From Bacteroidales bacterium (GTDB taxonomy: Bacteria; Bacteroidota; Bacteroidia; Bacteroidales; P3), in the NCBI GenBank assembly GCA_900771365.1, contig CAAGNU010000173.1, positions 1 to 45,776 of the forward strand: a DNA stretch of 45,776 nucleotides, given 5' to 3'. Below are positions 36,112-41,403 of this stretch, in pieces (position 1 is the first letter of the stretch; every line of letters starts with the position of its first letter). Below the pieces are notes generated by a model. That model was not told where the DNA came from. It made no database searches and saw nothing but the letters and a program-made list of their open reading frames with translations. The position numbers and the translations under genes were made by a program.

Positions 36112-36294
36112 ATGGATATAACAATTGAAATAGACTCAAGCTACATGATGTATCGTACGATCATTGATTGAGAATGCTATGACGCGAGGGATGGATTTAA
36201 GAATATTGAAGATGCCATCAGTGATGCCGTATGCACTTTCTTGTATGATCCAGAGATCGATTCATCAGAAGGATTTAAGGTTGTATTTAAATAA
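36112..36294 (+). pseudogene. 60-codon small gene interrupted by an in-frame TGA
   Basis: From the ATG at 36112 the frame reads MDITIEIDSSYMMYRTIID, hits TGA at 36169-36171, then continues for 40 codons in the same frame (ECYDARDGFKNIEDAISDAV...) to TAA at 36292-36294. A single TGG-to-TGA change explains it, since Trp would fit the context. It is either a gene killed by a point nonsense mutation or a readthrough site. TGA is an ordinary stop in the rest of this phage. Confidence 0.5.
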
Positions 36295-36428
36295 TCTTCT
36301 TAAATTATTCTACTTATGATAGATGTTGCACAGAAAAAGAATTTAAATATTGTGATGAAGTAATAGATATACTTAGCGAAATAATAGAAGAGTATGAACA
36401 GAGCGAAGGAGGCGGCAGAAGCTGTTAG
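36291..36428 (+). other. Open frame without a standard start codon, probably gene remnant
   Basis: A 45-codon open frame ends at TAG 36426-36428 and reads protein-like (CCTEKEFKYCDEVIDILSE, IIEEYEQSE) but contains no ATG, GTG or TTG. It begins where the preceding 60-codon gene ends and lies one base back in frame. It may be a decayed gene or need a shift at the preceding stop; evidence is weak. Confidence 0.25.
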
Positions 36429-36573
36429 GTATGCCAGGTTGAGTAAGGCGTTAGATCAAGGGGAGAGTATCAGCCAGAATGATCTAGCATTTCTTTTAAT
36501 ATATGATATATTGCACGTAAGTGGTGAATTGGAGTATAATACGTCTTTCGGAACTTTGAAATTAAAAAGATAA
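36394..36573 (+). CDS. Small hypothetical protein of the AT-rich cassette (59 aa)
   Basis: The ATG at 36394 gives MNRAKEAAEAVRYARLSKAL and then a second helix (QNDLAFLLIYDILHVSGELE), ending LKLKR at a TAA that directly abuts the terminator stem at 36574. It is helical, charged and uses AT-rich codons unlike the flanking genes. No family is recognised. The terminator placed with no gap supports it as the last gene of a small unit started at P6. Confidence 0.6.
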   Translation: MNRAKEAAEAVRYARLSKALDQGESISQNDLAFLLIYDILHVSGELEYNTSFGTLKLKR

Positions 36574-36602
36574 GGGTAGCCAAGTATGGCTGCCCTATTT
36601 TT
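36574..36602 (+). terminator. Terminator GGGTAGCC-AAGTAT-GGCTGCCC
   Basis: An 8-bp stem (one wobble pair) around AAGTAT, followed by TATTTTTG. It closes the AT-rich cassette and belongs to the AGCC/GGCT palindrome family seen at 41204 and in coding linkers. Confidence 0.85.
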
Positions 36603-36658
36603 GTGGGATGAACGGCGGGTAATAATTAGAACAAAAGAGGTATTAGGTATTGCTGGTA

Positions 36659-36690
36659 TTTGGGTGAGTGGAGAAAAGAGCGTATCTTTG
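36659..36690 (+). promoter_or_regulatory. Promoter P7 upstream of the 88-residue protein
   Basis: The -7 box TATCTTTG at 36683-36690 is preceded by TTTG at 36659-36662 as a plausible -33 element. It lacks the AATAAACAGATAAAAA element. The space from 36603 to 36772 holds this promoter and an untranslated leader of about 80 nt, with no supported gene. Confidence 0.6.
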
Positions 36691-36772
36691 CACCGTCAAA
36701 GCAACGTATGCGCGCGATATGATGTGGAGATGGAGAAAGTAAACATTATCAATTTCAAACCAGTATTTTATT

Positions 36773-37039
36773 ATGAGTACAGGAACAGATGTAATTACCG
36801 AGAAGGTATATTGCACGGGCGGAAACTGTGGCAATGATGCCATGACTATGGCGCTTCTCAACAACAATCAGTGGGGGAACAACCCATTCGCGTATGCCTT
36901 CCTGATGGGCATGATGCGCTTCATGTATGGCAACGACTGGCAGCAGCAGATGCCTTACAACGCCGAGATGCAGGCACGCTTCAACCGGATGGAGAGCATG
37001 ATGTCGAAGCTGATCAGTAACCTGGGTGTGAAACAATAA
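36773..37039 (+). CDS. Small Asn/Met-rich phage protein (88 aa)
   Basis: Starts MSTGTDVITEKVYCTGGNCG. The middle is Asn/Gly/Met-rich (ALLNNNQWGNNPFAYAFLMG, MMRFMYGNDW) and the end is an amphipathic helix (MQARFNRMESMMSKLISNLG). Small proteins with this layout occur among structural genes of Bacteroidales phages, but the function is unknown to me. It follows P7 and is 14 nt upstream of the next gene, so the two are probably co-transcribed. Confidence 0.75.
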   Translation: MSTGTDVITEKVYCTGGNCGNDAMTMALLNNNQWGNNPFAYAFLMGMMRFMYGNDWQQQMPYNAEMQARFNRMESMMSKLISNLGVKQ

Positions 37040-37053
37040 ACGATACGTGCGCT

Positions 37054-37491
37054 ATGAATGCAAAATATGTGAAGGAGGTAATGATGGGGCATGAGCCGTA
37101 CGAGAAGGAGGCTGATGCCGTGATGGACCGTGAGGACTACAGGGAGTATGTGTCGGTGCACGGCTATCACTTCTCGGAGAAGATGGCTGAGTATGCCATA
37201 TCGAAACTGGTAAACGCTGATGGCAGCATACACCGCTGGAGTGTGCGTGACGCTGCGACGGCCATGGCTCCGCTGCCTGGGGGATGGACTGCGGGTGATG
37301 CGGCCTATCTGCTGAACTGGCTGTATAGCGACCTGCATGTGCCTGAGGGCATACAGACGGATGCCGGTATTGTAGCCTACGCGAAGCGGTACATGAAGGA
37401 TCCTGACGGATATGAAGGCATGACGTTCATGCGCTGGGTGTCGGACAGGATAGGGTGCGGCGAGACGGTGGAATGGGATAAGTATATATAG
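37054..37491 (+). CDS. Hypothetical phage protein (145 aa), DUF7841-like
   Basis: A helical protein with GYHFSEKMAEYAISKLVNAD, a short loop, GGWTAGDAAYLLNWLYSDLH and a C-terminal MTFMRWVSDRIGCGETV. The FSEKxAxxAxSxM-type start reminds me of DUF7841 proteins common in Bacteroidales phages. Function unknown. It ends 35 nt before a terminator, closing the P7 unit. Confidence 0.8.
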   Translation: MNAKYVKEVMMGHEPYEKEADAVMDREDYREYVSVHGYHFSEKMAEYAISKLVNADGSIHRWSVRDAATAMAPLPGGWTAGDAAYLLNWLYSDLHVPEGIQTDAGIVAYAKRYMKDPDGYEGMTFMRWVSDRIGCGETVEWDKYI

Positions 37492-37526
37492 GGCACGAGA
37501 GAGACAGGTGCCGATTGTGTGAGGAG

Positions 37527-37561
37527 GCTCCGCTGGGCAGTGATTGCCTGGCGGGGCTTTT
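37527..37561 (+). terminator. Terminator before the holin promoter
   Basis: Outer stem GCTCCGC/GCGGGGC (one wobble pair), a small TG/TG internal loop and an inner GGC/GCC, followed by TTTT. It separates the P7 unit from P3, whose upstream element begins nine bases later. Confidence 0.75.
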
Positions 37562-37569
37562 GCTGTGTA

Positions 37570-37614
37570 AATAAACAGATAAAAACGGGTAATTAAAAAG
37601 TAAATTTACCTTTG
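37570..37614 (+). promoter_or_regulatory. Phage promoter P3 (holin)
   Basis: AATAAACAGATAAAAA starts at 37570 and the -7 box TACCTTTG at 37607, 37 nt apart. The holin ATG is 42 nt downstream of the -7 box and is preceded by GGAG. Confidence 0.8.
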
Positions 37615-37655
37615 CGTCCATAAATTATTAACTACTAACAAAACAAATCGGAGAA

Positions 37656-38132
37656 ATGACACATGAGATCTCGGAGCAGCTGATTGCTGTATTGTTCATG
37701 GTGGTGGGCATGATGGTGTCGCCACTGCTGTTTATAGCGCTGGACTTCTGGGCGGGCATACGTAAGGCGAAGGCTCGTGGCGAACGCATCAGAAGCGACA
37801 AGATGCAGCGCACGGTGGCGAAGCTGAGCCGCTACTACAATGCGATACTGGCGATGCTGGTATTGGACGTGGTGCAGATTGCAGGCTTCGTGTTCCTGCA
37901 CGCTTATAATGGATGGACGCTGTACACGTTCCCCATGGCGACGCTGGTGGCGGTGGTGTTTGTGGCTGCCATCGAGATCAAGAGCATCGTGGAGCCTGCT
38001 GACACGAAGGAGAGCAGAGAGCTGCGTGAGGTGAGTGAGCTGGCTAAGGCCATCGTGGAGCACAGACAGGATCCGAAGGAGGTGGCTCAGGCGATAGCCG
38101 AGTATCTGCGCAGCTCGAACGATAATAGATAG
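37656..38132 (+). CDS. Putative holin (158 aa)
   Basis: Three hydrophobic segments at about 8-32, 60-82 and 88-110, the first followed by LDFWAGIRKAKARGERIRSD, a motif I associate with Bacteroidales-phage holins. The tail (115-158) is charged and cytoplasmic-looking (RELREVSELAKAIVEHRQD). A holin forms the inner-membrane lesion that starts lysis. The amidase gene lies 650 nt downstream, in keeping with a lysis cluster. It has its own promoter (P3), so its timing may be set independently. Confidence 0.75.
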   Translation: MTHEISEQLIAVLFMVVGMMVSPLLFIALDFWAGIRKAKARGERIRSDKMQRTVAKLSRYYNAILAMLVLDVVQIAGFVFLHAYNGWTLYTFPMATLVAVVFVAAIEIKSIVEPADTKESRELREVSELAKAIVEHRQDPKEVAQAIAEYLRSSNDNR

Positions 38133-38168
38133 ATAAAAACGTGACGGCTGTGAAAACGCCTATCTTTG
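38124..38168 (+). promoter_or_regulatory. Phage promoter P4, nearly leaderless
   Basis: AATAGATAGATAAAAA (two differences from the consensus) starts at 38124, overlapping the 3' end of the holin gene, and the -7 box TATCTTTG starts at 38161, 37 nt later. The next gene's ATG at 38173 is only 4 nt after the -7 box, so the message should be leaderless or nearly so. Confidence 0.75.
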
Positions 38169-38172
38169 CGGC

Positions 38173-38763
38173 ATGAAAACTGTAGTAATAGACATAACGA
38201 AGCAGGATGTGTATGAGGAGGTGGCAAAGACCACGGCGTACACGGGAGCCAAGAAGGAGGGTGACGATGGGGCGTATGACCGCATCTTCACGAAGGACTC
38301 TGACAGGGAGATGCTGGAGCGCTTCTGGAGTGAGGCGTGCAGTGCGGCGACTGAGCAGCTGAAACGCTTTGTGACGGATGTGAGCGGCGAGTCAGCCGGG
38401 AGCACTGCCTATCATCTGACGCTGGAGCTGAGCGGCAGCTTTGACGATAGCCTGACCGCTGGGATGAAGGCCTCGCTGACCTCGTACATGGTGTCGATGA
38501 TCGTGTCGAAGTGGAGCCGCATAACCAACAGGACGGAGAGCGAAAGCTATGCCACTGATGCTGCGGGAGCCATGGATGACGTGATGAGAAAGGTGTACTA
38601 CAGGAAGAAGCCTACGCGCACTAAACCTACCTGGCTGCCTACTCAGCTGCAGGGCGACATGGTGATAACGAAGCCGGACGGCACGATAGAGATACAGCGG
38701 CCTACAGGTGGAGCTATAGGCACTGTGACATCGGACAAGCTGGATGGGATAATACAACATTAA
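38173..38763 (+). CDS. Member 1 of a three-gene paralogous family, structural or unknown (196 aa)
   Basis: Starts with a beta strand and helix (KTVVIDITKQDVYEEVAKTT, then AYTG), then a helical core, a LTLELSGSFD strand, and MIVSKWSRITNRTESESY with a C-terminal helix ending in basic residues (VYYRKKPTRTKP). The same order of motifs is found in the genes at 40111 and 40633. This one has an extra C-terminal tail (DMVITKPDGTIEIQ). Function unknown; small head-completion or tail-assembly proteins are the likeliest guess from context. The start lies 4 nt after the P4 -7 box. Confidence 0.8.
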   Translation: MKTVVIDITKQDVYEEVAKTTAYTGAKKEGDDGAYDRIFTKDSDREMLERFWSEACSAATEQLKRFVTDVSGESAGSTAYHLTLELSGSFDDSLTAGMKASLTSYMVSMIVSKWSRITNRTESESYATDAAGAMDDVMRKVYYRKKPTRTKPTWLPTQLQGDMVITKPDGTIEIQRPTGGAIGTVTSDKLDGIIQH

Positions 38764-38781
38764 GTAACAACGATTGGTGAT

Positions 38782-39432
38782 ATGAAGCCGACGGATATAC
38801 ATGTGATACTGGGCACACCTCATGGTGTTAATGTGGCGGGTAAGCGGTCGCCTGACGGGCGGTTGCGCGAGTACCGCTATGGACGTGAGATAGTGGCTGC
38901 GCTGAAGGGTGATCTGGAGGCGCTGGGTTACGTGGTGCATGTGGACATTGAGGCGGACAGGGTGCCGGACAGCCAGAGCCAGGAGTTGACACTGCGCTGC
39001 GGCATGGTGAACACCATCTGCCAGCAGTATGGCGCGAAGAACTGCATCTATGTATCGGTGCACGTGAATGCGTCGGGCATGGGAGACTGGATGCAGGCGC
39101 GGGGCTGGTGTGTGTTCACATCTGTGGGACGCACGAAGGCCGACACGCTGGCCACATGTATCTGGAACGAGGCCGACAGAGTGCTGCCGAAGGCGCACAA
39201 GTATGCTGTGCGTGCGGACATGAGCGATGGTGATCCGGACTACGAGAAGAACTATTATGTGCTGGCACACACGGCCTGCCCTGCCGTGCTGACGGAGAAC
39301 CTGTTTATGGACAACCGCGAGGACATGGAGTATCTGCTGAGCGAGGAGGGACGGCGTGCCATCGTGGAGCTGCACAGGGAGGGCATCGTGAGATATACGC
39401 GTATTGAGGCTGCGAGCCGTAACCGATCATAA
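38782..39432 (+). CDS. N-acetylmuramoyl-L-alanine amidase (endolysin)
   Basis: A 216-residue amidase_3-type zinc hydrolase that would cut the bond between muramic acid and the stem peptide of peptidoglycan during lysis. Zinc ligands are visible as TPHG (His14), LREYRYG (Glu30) and YVSVHVNASG (His94), and the catalytic glutamate as VLTENLF (Glu172). It spans only the catalytic domain, with no signal peptide and no cell-wall-binding domain, so export depends on the holin. It is 18 nt downstream of the previous gene in the P4 unit. Confidence 0.93.
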   Translation: MKPTDIHVILGTPHGVNVAGKRSPDGRLREYRYGREIVAALKGDLEALGYVVHVDIEADRVPDSQSQELTLRCGMVNTICQQYGAKNCIYVSVHVNASGMGDWMQARGWCVFTSVGRTKADTLATCIWNEADRVLPKAHKYAVRADMSDGDPDYEKNYYVLAHTACPAVLTENLFMDNREDMEYLLSEEGRRAIVELHREGIVRYTRIEAASRNRS

Positions 39433-39442
39433 GAGGTGAAGG

Positions 39443-40024
39443 ATGAAGACTAAGGTATGGGTGGCCCTGCTGGCTGCCGTGTTTGTATTAGGCATAGAAC
39501 TGGGATTGGTGCTGATGTATGACCCGAGCGAACCGACGTACTGCGAGGTGGTGCGCACGGACACGATAGTGAGGGTTGACACGATGATGATACTGCCAGA
39601 GGTGACGGACAGTGTGGTGGTGCGCTATGAGACGCGCCTCGTGCCGCTGGCGGGAACAGACAGTGCAGTTTGCGCTGTAACAGGTGACACGGCTACGGCT
39701 GGTCACACAACGATGTGGGCGCACAGCAGTGGCGGCCTGAGCTATAGTCAGGACAGCGTGATGAAACCTCCTGACAGTGCACTGGTGAGACTGGAGATCA
39801 CGCAGAAGGTATATGCTACTGACCGATACAGGGCGTGGGTGAGCGGCTATGATCCGAAGCTGGACAGCCTGGAACTGTATGACCGGGAAACGGTGGTGGA
39901 GCGTGAGACCTGCGTTACGCGGAAGAGAAGACGGTGGGGATGCGTCATAGGTGGAGGCGTGGGAGCCGGAGAGAAAGGTATCGGCCCGTATGTGGGTGTG
40001 ACGATAGGCTATGTGCTGTTCTGA
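39443..40024 (+). CDS. Membrane-anchored DUF6808-like protein, possible spanin (193 aa)
   Basis: One N-terminal membrane segment (VWVALLAAVFVLGIELGLVL) is followed by a periplasmic part with paired beta strands (VVRTDTIVRVDTMMILPEV), the YRAWVSGYDPKLDSLELYDR motif that I recall from DUF6808 proteins, and a Gly-rich end (CVIGGGVGAGEKGIGPYVG). It lies 10 nt after the amidase, where Gram-negative phages place spanins, so an outer-envelope disruption role is plausible. No lipoprotein partner gene is seen. Confidence 0.75.
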   Translation: MKTKVWVALLAAVFVLGIELGLVLMYDPSEPTYCEVVRTDTIVRVDTMMILPEVTDSVVVRYETRLVPLAGTDSAVCAVTGDTATAGHTTMWAHSSGGLSYSQDSVMKPPDSALVRLEITQKVYATDRYRAWVSGYDPKLDSLELYDRETVVERETCVTRKRRRWGCVIGGGVGAGEKGIGPYVGVTIGYVLF

Positions 40025-40110
40025 CACGCTGCTGTAAGGGACTCGCCTGCTGCCTGTGACGCATGAACACTGTCAAAGAATTGAATAACAATAAAATACA
40101 AAGAAATATA

Positions 40111-40617
40111 ATGTCGAAGAAAACAATTACGATTACGCTGGCAATGACCGAGTTGACGTATGACGTGATGAACAAGACCTATCTGACCGGCCGTAGCCGC
40201 AGCAATGGCAACAACCATGAGGAGGTGGCCAACATGCAGGCTAACGAGGACGATGAGAACTTGAACCAGATCTTGCGCTCGATCGGCAATGCCTTTGCCC
40301 AGCTGAAGACGAAGCTGTCGGAGTTTGTGGTGTCGGAGGGTACGACTGCCAACAATACGTTGCTGCAGATGAGCGCCAACATGACGCTGACGCTGACGTT
40401 GACGATGCCGAGCAACTTCAATGCGGCCACCAACGAGACGATCAGCGCTGCCACTCACCAGTATATCGTGAACACGGCTGTGGGTGACTGGTTCATGATC
40501 ACTGACAAGAATGATGCCGGTGACTACGTGAAGATGGCTGACAACAACCTGGAGCAGCTGCGTGAGGCTGTGAACAAGCGAGTGCGCCCAGTGCGTACTG
40601 AGATCACCAGCTCGTAA
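40111..40617 (+). CDS. Member 2 of the three-gene paralogous family (168 aa)
   Basis: Start taken at the ATG at 40111 (MSKKTITITLAMTELTYDVM), after an A-rich leader, rather than 16 codons upstream. It shares with its neighbours the N-terminal strand-helix, a YxTG-type turn (KTYLTG), a Thr/Leu-rich strand (MTLTLTLTMPSNF), VGDWFMITDKNDAGDYV and a basic end (KRVRPVRTEI). The Thr/Leu alternation is stronger here. Role unknown; probably a virion component. Confidence 0.8.
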   Translation: MSKKTITITLAMTELTYDVMNKTYLTGRSRSNGNNHEEVANMQANEDDENLNQILRSIGNAFAQLKTKLSEFVVSEGTTANNTLLQMSANMTLTLTLTMPSNFNAATNETISAATHQYIVNTAVGDWFMITDKNDAGDYVKMADNNLEQLREAVNKRVRPVRTEITSS

Positions 40618-40632
40618 ACACCGGCATGGCCT

Positions 40633-41169
40633 ATGAACTGCAACAGACGATGTGGCAGCGGGGAGCGCAGGAAGGAGGTGAATATCATCCTGAAGCGCGA
40701 GGAGCTGCTGTATGATATACGCAACTGCGCGTATGTGGAGGGCGACGTGATGAAGGAGGAGCCGGACGGCCACCAGCGCCACCAGGTGCAGGACATAGGT
40801 GAGGACGGCAACATAGACCGCGTGACGCGCATGATGGACCTGGCCCATGCGGAGTGTGTGGAGGCACTGTTCCCCTATACGAAGCATGAGGTGGCTGACG
40901 GGACGATGCAGTGCGATGCACTGACTGAGACGACGTGGTATGAGGTGCACATGCTGCTGCCCGATGAGTATAGCCAGACGACGGTGTCGCTGCTGCGCCA
41001 CTATATACATGAGTATATTGTGGACAGGGTGCTGGAGGACTGGCTGAGCATCACGGATCCGCGCGCCTCGGCCAACTGGAAGGGGAAGGCTGAGGAGATG
41101 ATGGAGCTGATGAAGAGCGCCGTGAACCTGCGCACGGGGAGGGTGCGTAGGACAATGACGCCGTTCTGA
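40633..41169 (+). CDS. Member 3 of the three-gene paralogous family (178 aa)
   Basis: Begins MNCNRRCGSGERRKEVNIIL. The first dozen residues may be untranslated if a GTG at 40678 is used, but AGGAAGGAG abuts that GTG too closely to serve it. It has the family pattern: KEVNIILKREELLYDIRN strand-helix, acidic turn, LLPDEYSQTT strand, VLEDWLSITDPRASANW and a basic C-terminus (GRVRRTMTPF). It is the last gene of the plus-strand unit, 34 nt before the terminator. Confidence 0.78.
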   Translation: MNCNRRCGSGERRKEVNIILKREELLYDIRNCAYVEGDVMKEEPDGHQRHQVQDIGEDGNIDRVTRMMDLAHAECVEALFPYTKHEVADGTMQCDALTETTWYEVHMLLPDEYSQTTVSLLRHYIHEYIVDRVLEDWLSITDPRASANWKGKAEEMMELMKSAVNLRTGRVRRTMTPF

Positions 41170-41203
41170 TGCGAGGGCTAATGACGAAGGATAACAAAGA
41201 GAA

Positions 41204-41230
41204 GGGCAGCCATGTACGGCTGCCCTTTTT
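41204..41230. terminator. Bidirectional terminator GGGCAGCC-ATGTAC-GGCTGCCC
   Basis: A perfect 8-bp stem between converging genes, with TTTTT after it on the plus strand and a T-rich run (TTCTCTTTGTT) after it on the minus strand. The core AGCC-ATGTAC-GGCT recurs at 44638. Confidence 0.88.
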
Positions 41231-41234
41231 GTGA

Positions 41235-41395
41235 CCAGGAGGAGGCAACTGCTGGAACGAGGGTGACCTGCTGGAGATGCAGCAGGAACGGGGGCTGACC
41301 CAGAGCTGACGCTCAGGGAACGGGGGTGAAGAACCCGCAGCTAACGCTGTGGGAATGGGGGCTGACCCAGAGCGAACGCTGTGGGAACGGGGGCA
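41235..41395 (+). repeat. Non-coding hairpin-element array I (five units)
   Basis: It fills the space between two convergent genes. A decayed unit near 41235 is followed by left arms starting at 41267 (CCTGCTG, loop GAGATG, CAGCAGG), 41299 (CCCAGAGC, TGAC, GCTCAGGG), 41334 (CCCGCAGC, TAAC, GCTGTGGG) and 41366 (CCCAGAGC, GAAC, GCTGTGGG). The last three have AACGGGGG or AATGGGGG tails. Spacing is 32, 35 and 32 nt, not multiples of three, unlike the arrays inside genes. Confidence 0.87.
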
Positions 41396-41403
41396 GCGGT
41401 GGG

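Noticed and set aside
36719..36742. Seven-codon frame MMWRWRK in the leader before 36773 as an attenuator peptide
   Set aside because: No alternative hairpins or terminator lie between it and the gene; a chance short frame is more likely.
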